Positions 9,201 to 14,232 of a stretch of DNA of 20,027 nt are shown one piece after another. Both the position numbers and the translations under genes were made by a program. Below the pieces are notes generated by a model that was not told the DNA's origin, did not search any database, and saw only the letters and a list, made by a program, of their open reading frames with translations. The DNA is from a virus: positions 1 to 20,027 of IMG/VR virus record IMGVR_UViG_3300042542_001970. One strand, given 5' to 3'. The number at the start of each line of letters is the position of its first letter. The first letter of the stretch is position 1.

Positions 9201-9543
9201 GAACTTGGCCATGCAGGCAATTGGGCTTCAGCCTGAAAAACTTGCACAGGCGCAAAAAGCCGCCATTCAGGCAAAAACTTACGAGCGTAAAGTCCTTGAC
9301 CGCCGCAACGCACTGCTTGATCGGCTCTGGATGGAGCGTGGCACGCCAAGCTATGCGGACGCAGAGTTGAAGGCCAAACAATTTTCTCTGTTGTATCCAG
9401 AGCTTGCTATTGACGACAAAGCGATTGAACAATCTTTTGACGCACGGGCAGAAGCCAAAGCGCAGGCCGAGGCTATGGGCGCACGGCTTGACGAAAAACT
9501 TATCGAGCGTACAGGCCCCATGATGCGATACGGCATGCAGTAA
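277..9543 (+). CDS. Giant PLxRFG-motif polyvalent protein with GHKL ATPase and two zincin peptidase motifs
   Basis: 3,088 residues. I chose ATG 277 because GAGG lies 6 bases upstream; an in-frame TTG at 265 is less likely. Order by residue: short beta-rich start (PIYEYKGQQYEL); Pro/Ala-rich linker about 38-95; small-residue hydrophobic helices about 265-292 and 338-366; linker 513-570; coiled coil about 575-630; SH3-like patch about 1029-1078; GHKL ATPase with N box ELLQNAFDA (Asn1136), G1 box DNARGM (Asp1174) and G2 box GGLGLAKMG (from 1206); zincin HEIAH (1641-1645) with His1651; linker 1697-1772; second zincin HEIVH (1935-1939) with downstream Glu1986/Glu1990; PLRRFG at 2279-2284; hydrophobic segments about 2490-2516 and 2780-2810, the latter followed by DDDDE. 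PLxRFG and zincin-bearing giants are known as large polyvalent phage proteins thought to be injected with the DNA. The functions of the ATPase and peptidases, and their substrates, are not readable from sequence. Confidence 0.93.
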   Translation: MPIYEYKGQQYELSTTDPAEAKAKILSYLAQQSSASASASPPADKPPAAAAQQSPAAALPPANRPPAAAAQQPPANRPSAARPAAAASVAPTEPPISGLSGEFAGFADVFAPPAEPAPRKTFTGSVFDTVPFNPPFDPAEAARLSNRAYAEGTMRPPARRLPGASMTATPAREQRGRTATETVVDSYIGLMQGGAGFFKDILDNIPGEPGQAVFGGYIEGLERAKSPQLRSSQLAREGRIARARALEGEVGATRVAYQTLFTPAGADIMMQGAGSLIPSVGMSLAGLGSKALIATNMLSNAGGAAVQSANQLKQISPEQWSKSDVYQDLRKKGLSHRDAVSLLAPILALPAQITGAATGLVSGATGFERALTRGTERGVRAAAGRAGAEFGGEQLESLAPQFVGNLIAGTLEPNISALQGLGQTAVETAAGALPGAALAALPSKRMNTLNDFAQRNGFKDVQDMIRNTRDRKSLEDRLIEELDKETDTQDTASQQQQERREPTVDLTALGAQDARQPILPTGGAGVSVAGEPAGGAAPGRIEPSEPSGVVPATADVGQPPVGERAGAGAVTPTALTQRIAELEVEQELLSSRPLQRGESRFIREAKLAEVQQEIDALKERLAQTTETVQAEPQAPTAPAAAPAVPTAPAVEEAKPKTKQEIQQEILEAATDEELQRAMREIGGSEVSLLPVDLIQGEIDKRKAAKSAPQQLPLTPYITGINKQLDDFYGAVYSKPFDDLPESLRPARMALDDVNDAIGFVQGRLAKWDHPAITGKTDTERSIGKAKATAEEKELLGAVSGLAGLGARIAGQAMALNKGYKGRKAGSQEKIDAAVKDVEQLFVRANELLDARGLLSEEESADLRKELGKAAPPAASEGITVESQQRGKDDFGNAAVDVTLSNGSRYRIQRLNSTESMGLPGWHDASGEFGATVTSTLAGGFLGNTKEEAIQELIRRETAKQRAPAAEGAPPPKAPVDKPEPSADLNVPEAPGDSTTPPPVEDTPYYGSDEINALGDKIKDTANKIASDFMVGDMVRYGNVNGVVVGVDNVFKRVMIHPDGAKWAKAYHAVPKEKVELIARPDTTSKTAAMAMPGEDKKFGAEQGKLNADMGGLIQLLGANMYASSIAEVTIKELLQNAFDAVKGAVSDKKAPSLYKSGKITVTFNDADRTITVTDNARGMTPDIVRDAFFTVAGSDKSDLNPEDRSGGLGLAKMGFMLGSEQLILDTVRDGVRVRVDTTAKDIANSNFQITKSPAPKGEHGTSVTVKIPEFYVDPKTGDKRNIYFFSNAKYIEPLQKPLIGPVEVSVVRKNSFEDEVEQLPVGLNFPADKYVTFKVNFGWGSADVYFSKERNPGASYAIKHQVLSSGVYQFDTDFTHNNEKLPYDIIVNVKANVEAKHPDYPFENSRERFKGRLKDDIAALNTYLVKIALGNEAQDLQENFKNIVSMPRVEIGQELADASNKLRKAFDQRGTSERRELPPMPKEVRVEGTKVVAIDTGKVVADTAKKAEKVAKESFTAEKEAPEMKDFLLQMSQNPNQPIFHNNTNVDLLEVGRQYGNPEQFFAELGTLMVEMKEALATSGIYRYDVLKPENLFFAGVSVDKGYGGVHIKVPYKAVLVNPFYDFGAKTLFGVREYLWETMTHEIAHTGDMGHGVGHNTHMLKVRQYLADEGLADYFRDALMDVLTKHESTFTAMRESYGRSTTKNTAKSLSDYEKGSASISDGSAASRDPDAVRPLPAGGRPAGDGDIRTAGPLDTTSGIPRAAGSTAPTSVKGLNQDVVDAINRNDVNGALRAIARTTTGWYSELARRLAELNLPTGIIFNNERALVKKLIDDRSAPQQIRLFAYLSRVAPKFYDQYFKDYDKAENLERVYEGLRRIPVVGINIAPVSAELADVRIAFNRTMPGLVRPGFFAPSLDAINIKPDSAFGSSNRVLLHEIVHAATEYLLSEKVTLTPEQEAAARDLREMYRYAQTKLPPDEYGFTNISEFVAEAMTNPKFQAKLKGVTFPARKTSLWNRFMQVISDMFGLDNLAGASVSAINDLLSAQRPSGIQQMPLRFAAPKKGKRVRGPISQPDTWRTAESVETTIKDVIDDATQGRVSLTESLKDLTGALWSASGTGVRFVVLPVLQLRQLRDLTRTKFPQLGGAITIVEQMVAYRGRKLKVAEDIVQKWSELQNENPRQSGLMARIMLEATIRARDPDDGVPPGATPDALDNAWNGLRPEFKQLYREVRNFYADSVKEMVRTMKQRALGLPKADRQEMIRKINEQFGPDKLVKPYFPLRRFGKHWFQVGEGNFKEFYTFDSVIGRNFAFNRRRRALKNGNTQQRTAAETMRMGDGISELFSQNVATTQVLRNMEDVVDNLTATDVPTLKAEIKDSINQLIYLLLPEQSMRKMFINRKAIQGASSDMLRVFSKTAVHSAYQQARFKYAEPFLNNISRAREYIEDLEKSKLATPEQGKVYRDYVLELENRTKTVLGVEDTSFFARLVGGVTNITFFFMLSAPASALLNIVGMASLTMPRIGARYGYAKTNALMLKNLGLYTATTPKRSLAPVVQGNFMQASFPSIVEGATLDPLLRLAADRFVEDGDINISMTNDIMGMSDLPSDLYTGKANTLKKVMGGLFHQAERLNREVALLTIFELAFDKYSGADRKDIRGVVERDPTTKQPLKYTANEAFELAIQEARDIAGLTLGDYTRQMKGRIFAIPGVNLVTQFKQYAIIGTYNILRDFYLSVGAPFRKAEIEQFRQQMVKDGLSPTVIEQRLDEAETYRKEMYREGMKRLAGVLGMTYLFGGIVAQPFFSMLGQLIAMFAPDDDDEFFDWENWFYNFMENEVGGAAAAIFTKMGVDAAKSERAGIALGEALARGPVATATGTSLADRVSLDLKNLWWREGRYSPDAREAIQQEVIANIGPSVGLALNWADAWQLAGEGQWGRAFEKAAPALFAKPATAFRLGTEGATNRGGVVIGGLYSQEFTTWNLAMQAIGLQPEKLAQAQKAAIQAKTYERKVLDRRNALLDRLWMERGTPSYADAELKAKQFSLLYPELAIDDKAIEQSFDARAEAKAQAEAMGARLDEKLIERTGPMMRYGMQ
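411..510 (+). repeat. Imperfect direct repeats in the Pro/Ala-rich linker
   Basis: A 25-base unit at 411-435 (ACCGCCCGCTGCGGCTGCAC plus AGCAG) returns exactly at 468-492. The 19-base unit GCCCCCTGCCAATAGACCG at 453-471 returns exactly at 492-510. They encode repeated PPAAAAQQ and PPANRP blocks inside the giant protein. Such repeats can expand or shrink by slippage or recombination, so linker length may vary between related phages. Confidence 0.85.
1814..1987 (+). CDS. Small overprinted ORF (57 aa) nested in the giant gene, +1 frame
   Basis: Begins MLDNLSSQQVELAFQWLA, ends KEQGPVQ, stop TAA at 1985-1987. AGGAG at 1803-1807 lies 6 bases before the ATG, an ideal ribosome site. The product is leucine- and tryptophan-rich with alternating hydrophobic and acidic residues, as in a small folded helical protein (AEWFLLQRMLDSLLLEKE). 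By hand count 47 of 57 codons end in G or C in this frame, while only 16 of 58 giant-gene codons do over the same bases; a 40-codon stretch of the giant gene's ATPase region gave 26 of 40. Over this stretch the giant protein reads as Gly/Ala/Pro/Glu linker. Together this argues that the small frame is the one under codon selection. I recognise no family, and no signal peptide or membrane segment is evident. Confidence 0.68.
   Translation: MLDNLSSQQVELAFQWLASPLVEPPPEELNHLNQAEWFLLQRMLDSLLLEKEQGPVQ
5366..5590 (+). CDS. Second overprinted ORF (74 aa) nested in the giant gene, +1 frame
   Basis: Begins MDEVQQRTLQNLLATTRK and ends LEALLQQA. TGAGGGA just upstream places GAGG (5355-5358) 7 bases before the ATG. 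The product is Gln/Leu-rich and looks helical and soluble (RMEALQVATRTQYGLYRQEG, then PEQLEALLQQ). By hand count 46 of 74 codons end in G or C in this frame against 27 of 75 in the giant gene's frame, which here gives Ser/Gly/Ala/Asp/Pro-rich linker with otherwise uncommon codons such as GGA, CGA and AGT. It starts after the first zincin module and ends just before the next ordered stretch (GLNQDVVDAINRN). Function unknown. Like the ORF at 1814, it uses the frame whose codons begin one base after those of the giant gene. Confidence 0.68.
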   Translation: MDEVQQRTLQNLLATTRKVPPQFRMEALQVATRTQYGLYRQEGDQQGMAIYEPLVLLTQRAESPEQLEALLQQA

Positions 9544-9548
9544 AAAAG

Positions 9549-9566
9549 ACCCCGCCGAAGCGGGGT
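9549..9566 (-). terminator. Rho-independent terminator of the leftward operon, UUCG tetraloop
   Basis: On the - strand this reads ACCCCGC, TTCG, GCGGGGT, then C and six T: a 7-bp GC-rich stem closed by a UUCG-type loop with a U tract. It lies 12 bases past the stop of the last leftward gene and 5 bases past the stop of the rightward giant gene. Read on the + strand the same hairpin has no following U tract, so it is a strong terminator only for leftward transcription. Confidence 0.9.
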
Positions 9567-9578
9567 AAAGGGGGGTGA

Positions 9579-9776
9579 TCATTTGATTCGCCAGACGCGA
9601 AGGCCTTTGATGCCCTCTTCAATAACAGGCTTGATCAAAACTTTGTAGCCAAGCCGTTTTGCCACAGCGGCCACAATTTCTTTGCTTTCTGCCAAGCGCA
9701 GGCATGGCACAAAGAACGAGGCGCCTACACGGAACTTTTTCCAGTCAACGCGGTACTCAAGCCCGTTCACCTTCAT
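9579..9776 (-). CDS. Small phage protein of unknown function (65 aa)
   Basis: Starts MKVNGLEYRVDWKKF and ends LRVWRIK. The ATG at 9776 lies 20 bases inside the 3' end of the primase-helicase gene, with GAGG 6 bases upstream. The sequence alternates strand-like (EYRVDW, GASFFVPCL, YKVLIKPVI, LRVWRI) and helix-like (ESKEIVAAVAKRL) parts, so it is probably a compact basic alpha/beta protein; the strand-helix-strand layout would suit a small nucleic-acid-binding or regulatory fold, but I cannot name a family. As the last gene of the replication operon, directly before the terminator and overlapping the primase, it may act with replication proteins. The overlap suggests coupled translation. Confidence 0.75.
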   Translation of the reverse strand: MKVNGLEYRVDWKKFRVGASFFVPCLRLAESKEIVAAVAKRLGYKVLIKPVIEEGIKGLRVWRIK

Positions 9777-12603
9777 GGGCAGCCTCGGCTTCTTCGTCCA
9801 CAGGGCCTTCGGCTTTGACAGCAGCTGCGATCACGTCGGGGTCAATGAAGTCACCTTTAGAGCAGTCAAACATGAAGGTGTCCACAGCTGGTACGTTCGG
9901 CATCTTGGTGCCCTTGGCCATGCGCTTCTTCACCACTCCCATGTACACGCCGTCGGCGGTCAGCGAATTCAAGACATCCTTGATCGTAATCTGATGCGTC
10001 GCGCACCAGTTACGAAACTTCTTGGCAATGATGTACAGCCGCTGTGAGTCTGGCTCCATGCGGATAGTCAACTCACCTATTGGCTCAAGGATCGGCAGCA
10101 TCTCCACCCCGGTGCGTTTGTCCACTTCGGCATTGATGATCAACGTGTTGCGGCGGTGCTCGTTCCAAAACTCACCCACAATGCTGGCGTGCGTAGACGA
10201 CGGAGGCTTGATCTCTTGGCGCATCTGCGAAAACTCTTTGAGCATCCACTTAAATACGCGGCCGACGTCAATGTCAAACAACCCTAGCCGCTTGGCGAAA
10301 AGAGCCCCGGCAATATTGCAGGCGGCAACGCCCGACCAAAACCTTTCCCTATTCGTAAAGCCAACCTTTTGGTCAATGAGGCGCTGCACTTCCTTGACCT
10401 CTGCCACGCGCTCTTCCAAGTTCGATACCAAATCATGCAGGTAGATACGCCCTGCATGCCCGTAATTTGAATAGAGCTTGGGGTAGATGTTGTCGGCCTC
10501 GGCTTTGGTCAGCAGCTTGGTCTCGGGGATTTCGTATTCAATCAGGCGCATCAGTTCGCCGTCAGGCGTGGACTTGAGAGACTGAAGTTTGTCGACCACC
10601 GAAGCATTCGATGTGCACAAAAGGATGGTCTGCCACTTGGTCATGTTCATCCGCTCGGCGTTTTCATTGGCCTTCATCCGCCCCCTACCTCGGCCTTGAG
10701 ACACAGCGTACAGAAAGTCAGAGCAGTCATCGGACGGCATCTTTGTGATCTCATCACACCCTAGGCCGAGATTGTTCATGACGCCGAGGCGGTGCAGCCG
10801 CACGTTCATAGTGTCTCGCTGAATGAGCATCAACTCTTCGGGGTGGCCGTACACACTGTGCATGGCTTTGATGGCAGTCGTCTTGCCAGTACCCGACTGA
10901 TTGTTGATCATGTTGATCATGGCCCCCTTGAGGTGGAGGTGTTTCATCAACGGTGCGCCGAAGGCAGTGAAAAAGCCGAACGCGTGCGGCTCAAACCCTG
11001 CTCGGTTGTACACATTGATGACGGATTGCCACTCTTCGAACGTGCCGACTGGAGCGAACCAATCTGCAAGCTGTGCCAAGCCACTGGACGGGGGGCTGTA
11101 TCTATCGCCGTCGGCACATATTTCAGTGTCGCCGACAATGAAAGACTTGTTGTTCTCCGTCCACCCAAATTGCGAGCGCATAATCTCTGCTCCTTCTTTG
11201 TATTGCAGCTCTTTCGCAAACCGCACGATGTAGGACATGATGTTGTCCATTTGCTTTTTCAACGCAATCACACCAAACCAAGCCAGCCGCTCGCGCAACT
11301 TATCGCTGGTCAGCAGGTCAACTGCCGGTAGCGCGAACTCCTTGATCCCATCCCGTGGGGTGTGCAAGCGCATCCAGATCACTTCGCCTGCCTGAGGGTC
11401 CTTGAGTCGTTTGACCACATATAGGTCGTGCTCGTAGACCATGACTGGCGCAGCTTCGTCGTCTTCCTCGTTCTTGCGATACACGCCGCCGTTTTTGCCA
11501 CGAAAGTAGGGAAACGGGTACTCGGGAATCTTGTATATGACCGGCGTGGTTGATGCTGGCGCCGTGAACTGCACTGTGTTGTCGGCCTCGGTTGCAGCTG
11601 CAATCTCTGCGCCGAGCACAATGGGGGACGATATCTTGCCTTTATGGACGCAGTTGTCGCACCCACTGGGGTTGAGCCCTTCCCACTTCTCACAGGTGTA
11701 TGGCCCCTTGATCCTCTGCGCTTTGTCCGCTGTTACTACAGCATCGTAGTCGGGGTGATCCTTGGAGATGTCGTGTATCGCCGACTCGGCATCGACGCAG
11801 TGTGCCGCAATTGAAAGCGCTGCCCTCCAACGCGGCTCCTCTATCGTGGCTTGATCAGAGATAGCCTTGCTCAATTGGAAGCAGCCGCGACCCTTGGCAT
11901 TCTTGTCGACGATGACGCTGAACCGGAACTGCTTGTTGCCCATGAGGGCTTTGGTCATATCGTCGGCATACGTCGGCAGGTAATCTGGAATATCGTCCAG
12001 TACCCCCAGCTTGGACTTCAATGTCTCGTAGTCCACGGGCTTAGACATAGCCATGACCCTGACTTCCAGGGGCGGCTCAACTTTGTGGTTCAGGGTGTCA
12101 GGCATCCGCATGATGGACGCCACATCTGCCGTTCGCGCCGGGTCAGCTTCAAAGTCGTGCTCAACGCAGAGCGCCTTGAGCCTCGCCGCCACAGACTTCC
12201 ACTGCTCTTTTGTTATCTCAGCAGTCAACGGCCAGTAGACATGAATGCCCCTGCCCGAATTGACGATACATGGCCTTGGTAGACCAACTACTTCACAGAA
12301 CGCTTTGAGCGCGTCCAACCCTTCGCCTTGAGTGGTGTACGGCTTGCCTTCACCACAGTCGATATCCAGCCAAAACGATTTGGCCGACTTTACGTTATCA
12401 GTCGTCCGAGACTTGTCTGTCTCGTACTTTGCACAAGCGAAATACACGTCGTAGTGCTTCGCTAATAAATCCTCTACCGCCCCATCAACTTCGTCCAACC
12501 CCTGCACAAACACTTGCTTGGGGAGGCCAGTCTTCTTAAGACCGACGACACAGTACCATCCATCCGGGGACAGAACTGCCGACAGAAAATCTGTTCTTGT
12601 CAT
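9757..12603 (-). CDS. AEP-type primase fused to an SF3-like (DUF927-type) helicase
   Basis: 948 residues from ATG 12603, preceded by AGAGG at 5-base spacing. The frame is open 126 bases further upstream, but that part runs through a hairpin and into the HTH gene and does not look coding. The N-terminal half carries archaeo-eukaryotic primase features: FWLDIDCG with Asp80/Asp82 (metal-binding DxD) and SGRGIHVYW with His121. A cysteine group (CEKWEGLNPSGCDNC) follows, as in primases with a metal-binding knuckle. The C-terminal half has Walker A SGTGKT (570-575, Lys574), Walker B LGCDE (Asp617-Glu618) and a polar segment after it (LLCTSNAS) like sensor 1 of SF3/AAA helicases. The protein would prime and unwind DNA at the phage fork. 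A DUF927-type helicase is my best family guess for the second half. Confidence 0.88.
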   Translation of the reverse strand: MTRTDFLSAVLSPDGWYCVVGLKKTGLPKQVFVQGLDEVDGAVEDLLAKHYDVYFACAKYETDKSRTTDNVKSAKSFWLDIDCGEGKPYTTQGEGLDALKAFCEVVGLPRPCIVNSGRGIHVYWPLTAEITKEQWKSVAARLKALCVEHDFEADPARTADVASIMRMPDTLNHKVEPPLEVRVMAMSKPVDYETLKSKLGVLDDIPDYLPTYADDMTKALMGNKQFRFSVIVDKNAKGRGCFQLSKAISDQATIEEPRWRAALSIAAHCVDAESAIHDISKDHPDYDAVVTADKAQRIKGPYTCEKWEGLNPSGCDNCVHKGKISSPIVLGAEIAAATEADNTVQFTAPASTTPVIYKIPEYPFPYFRGKNGGVYRKNEEDDEAAPVMVYEHDLYVVKRLKDPQAGEVIWMRLHTPRDGIKEFALPAVDLLTSDKLRERLAWFGVIALKKQMDNIMSYIVRFAKELQYKEGAEIMRSQFGWTENNKSFIVGDTEICADGDRYSPPSSGLAQLADWFAPVGTFEEWQSVINVYNRAGFEPHAFGFFTAFGAPLMKHLHLKGAMINMINNQSGTGKTTAIKAMHSVYGHPEELMLIQRDTMNVRLHRLGVMNNLGLGCDEITKMPSDDCSDFLYAVSQGRGRGRMKANENAERMNMTKWQTILLCTSNASVVDKLQSLKSTPDGELMRLIEYEIPETKLLTKAEADNIYPKLYSNYGHAGRIYLHDLVSNLEERVAEVKEVQRLIDQKVGFTNRERFWSGVAACNIAGALFAKRLGLFDIDVGRVFKWMLKEFSQMRQEIKPPSSTHASIVGEFWNEHRRNTLIINAEVDKRTGVEMLPILEPIGELTIRMEPDSQRLYIIAKKFRNWCATHQITIKDVLNSLTADGVYMGVVKKRMAKGTKMPNVPAVDTFMFDCSKGDFIDPDVIAAAVKAEGPVDEEAEAAHEGERA

Positions 12604-12629
12604 AGCCGCCTCTGCACCGATGAAACAAA

Positions 12630-12659
12630 CGCACTGGGAGCATTGCGGCCCCCAGTGCG
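12630..12659 (-). terminator. Hairpin between HTH and primase genes, possible attenuator
   Basis: A 9-bp perfect inverted repeat (CGCACTGGG and CCCAGTGCG) with a 12-base loop starts just after the HTH stop codon and is followed on the - strand by TTTGTTTC. The U run is interrupted, so termination would probably be partial. It could set the ratio of primase to the upstream proteins, or be an operator for the adjacent HTH protein. The structure is certain; the role is inferred. Confidence 0.6.
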
Positions 12660-12662
12660 GAC

Positions 12663-12902
12663 CTACTTGCTGGCGTGGGTGCTGAGATACAGTACGATTT
12701 GCTCGACGTGTGACCTTCGTGGAAGCCACTCACCCATAAACCATTTGTAGATGGTCATACGGCTGACGCCAAATTCCTTGGCGATGTCTCGTACTGAAAT
12801 ATCCCGCTCTATGCAGAACCTCCCCAGCTTGACGCCAGGGTGTCTGCCATTGGCCGTTTTATTGGCCGCTACCACCCGCCACGCGTAGCCTCTGTTGTTC
12901 AT
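12663..12902 (-). CDS. Small helix-turn-helix DNA-binding protein (79 aa)
   Basis: A helix-turn-helix lies at about residues 36-56 (SVRDIAKEFGVSRMTIYKWF), with the AxxFGVSxxTIYKW pattern of resolvase- or XRE-like recognition helices. A basic N-terminus (RGYAWRVVAANKTANGRHPG) precedes it and a short hydrophobic helix (HVEQIVLYL) ends it. The ATG overlaps the stop of the ssDNA-binding protein gene as TGATG, with no clear Shine-Dalgarno, so translation is probably coupled. Possible roles are autoregulation of the replication operon, origin recognition next to the primase, or a Cro-like switch protein. The neighbouring hairpin at 12630-12659 is a candidate binding site. The HTH is clear; the role is not. 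Confidence 0.82.
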   Translation of the reverse strand: MNNRGYAWRVVAANKTANGRHPGVKLGRFCIERDISVRDIAKEFGVSRMTIYKWFMGEWLPRRSHVEQIVLYLSTHASK

Positions 12903-13765
12903 CAGTCGTCAGTCGCCCAAGTGTTAAGGACGTCCACGAAGTCCTTCTTGGGGGCTGGCTCAGCGGTCTTTTTGGAAGCACGCTTGGTAGGCTCAGGTAC
13001 TTCTTGAGCGGGCTCGGCCTCGACGGCCACGGTTTTGGGTGCGGCTTTCTTTGCACCGTCGGTTTGGGCTGCGGTCTGGATGACGGCTGCCTTGGCGGCA
13101 GGAGAGTCAGCCTTTTCTTTTGCGACTGCCCACTGCTCACGGGTCAGATAGCCGACGGGCTTGAAGGTCAGCTTCGGTGTTGCACTGTCACTATCCAGAC
13201 GCATCTCAGTGATCAGGGTACCGAGGCTGCGACCCATAGAGCCAACGTACTTGGCGTACTGCTGGAACGGCATCTTGTCCACATCACCACGACCGAAGAT
13301 CGACTGCGACGGCAACAGCAGTTGAAACACATCGCCTTCAATGTCGTCGGCCAGCAAGACTGCCAAACGCTGCTGATACCGGCAAGCACGAGAGTCACCT
13401 TGGCCAGAGCCTTTGATGTTCTGCGGGCACCCATCGCAAGAGGCATGCTGCGGGTACTCAATACTGGCGTCGGGCTTGTCGCCGTCATTGCTCCAGCAGT
13501 CGGGTGAAGTGGTTTCGCCGGGGGTGTATTTGCCAGCATAGAACTGGCGCGACACCTTGGGGTTGCCATTCACAATCACGATGTTCATTGAACGGTTTTC
13601 GTTCTTGGCGATCTCTTCGCCATTGACCATCATGCGAAACACGCCGCCCCGGATGGAGATGCGCTTGACCGCAGTGTTGCCCGCAAGGGCCTTGGTCATT
13701 GTGTCGATGCCGACTTCCTTGAGGTAGTCAGGTACTTGGTTCAAAAGAGCGATGTCGTTGCTCAT
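12902..13765 (-). CDS. Probable ssDNA-binding protein with a four-cysteine metal site
   Basis: 287 residues from ATG 13765, preceded by AAGGAG at 6-base spacing; an upstream in-frame start at 13810 would overlap the preceding gene and lacks this site. Residues 1-80 include basic beta-rich stretches (KRISIRGGVFRMMVNGEEI, MNIVIVNGNPKVSRQFY). Cys90, Cys110, Cys113 and Cys128 (DCWSNDG, SCDGCP, ACRYQQR) are spaced like a zinc site. A core (LAVLLADDIEGDVFQLLLPSQSIFG) follows, then a long Ala/Pro/Lys linker and an acidic end with an aromatic (NTWATDD). A core plus a disordered linker plus an acidic tip is the classic SSB plan, and its place before the primase-helicase fits. I recognise the protein type from phage replication modules, but the SSB role is inferred from architecture, not homology. 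Confidence 0.7.
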   Translation of the reverse strand: MSNDIALLNQVPDYLKEVGIDTMTKALAGNTAVKRISIRGGVFRMMVNGEEIAKNENRSMNIVIVNGNPKVSRQFYAGKYTPGETTSPDCWSNDGDKPDASIEYPQHASCDGCPQNIKGSGQGDSRACRYQQRLAVLLADDIEGDVFQLLLPSQSIFGRGDVDKMPFQQYAKYVGSMGRSLGTLITEMRLDSDSATPKLTFKPVGYLTREQWAVAKEKADSPAAKAAVIQTAAQTDGAKKAAPKTVAVEAEPAQEVPEPTKRASKKTAEPAPKKDFVDVLNTWATDD

Positions 13766-13775
13766 GCGGTTCTCC

Positions 13776-14177
13776 TTACTTGGTGCTACGTCTTTGAATG
13801 GTGATCTCATATTCGCTGTCGATATGAAGACCGGGTGGATGAAGGTCTGGATTGTTGTCCAAGAATTCCTTCATGTTGGTTTGATGAATGCGCTTCTCCA
13901 GCAAGCCCATCGCATCGTGCTCCTGCATCATCTTGTAGAACTCCTCCCAATTGTTTGTCCAATACCGATTCTTGACGGTACGGTATGCAACCCCGTGCGG
14001 GGTAGAGAAACTGGTGGCCCCAGTCTCTTTGGAGATTTCAACGAGTCGATGCTTGAGGAGCGTCATCTGCTCTTCCAACTCGTCGCTCTGTGACTTGTAC
14101 TCTCTGTAGAGCAGGTCCTTTGTGTCGCGTAGCTTGATGTACGCTTTGACAATCTTCTCGATTGGTGCGTCTTCCAT
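13776..14177 (-). CDS. Coiled-coil protein resembling Gam/Gp157-type phage proteins (133 aa)
   Basis: The ATG at 14177 is chosen because GGAG lies 8 bases upstream and because the promoter puts the likely transcript start near 14198, so the longer frame (GTG 14213, inside the -10 box) cannot be made from it. The first half is a charged coiled coil (IKLRDTKDLLYREYK, DELEEQMTLLKHRLVEI). The second half runs through a short beta part (TSFSTPHGVAYRTVKNRYW) and ends in PPGLHIDSEYEITIQRR. A long helix, a TxxG beta hairpin, then a pGlxx....xxIR end is the general plan of Gam (host-nuclease inhibitor, DNA-end binder) and Gp157 families. That is a pattern resemblance only. First gene after the internal promoter; its stop codon overlaps the Shine-Dalgarno of the ssDNA-binding protein gene. 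Confidence 0.78.
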   Translation of the reverse strand: MEDAPIEKIVKAYIKLRDTKDLLYREYKSQSDELEEQMTLLKHRLVEISKETGATSFSTPHGVAYRTVKNRYWTNNWEEFYKMMQEHDAMGLLEKRIHQTNMKEFLDNNPDLHPPGLHIDSEYEITIQRRSTK

Positions 14178-14204
14178 GTTGCTTTCTCCGGTTATGAGGG
14201 CTTC

Positions 14205-14232
14205 ATTATACACCCTTTCTTTACTGTGTCAA
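14205..14232 (-). promoter_or_regulatory. Consensus sigma-70 promoter for the SSB-primase part of the operon
   Basis: On the - strand: TTGACA (14232-14227), 16-base spacer, TATAAT (14210-14205), both hexamers perfect. Transcription should begin near 14198, giving a leader of about 20 bases with GGAG before ATG 14177. The TGA stop of the helicase gene (14231-14229) lies inside the -35 hexamer. It should be read by host RNA polymerase without phage factors. Confidence 0.92.

Noticed and set aside
12604-12729. N-terminal extension of the primase-helicase
   Set aside because: It would run through the hairpin and into the HTH gene, and the residues look non-coding; the ATG at 12603 has AGAGG at good spacing.
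14178-14213. Longer start (GTG 14213) for the coiled-coil protein
   Set aside because: It overlaps the -10 box, upstream of the expected transcript start; the ATG at 14177 has a proper ribosome site.
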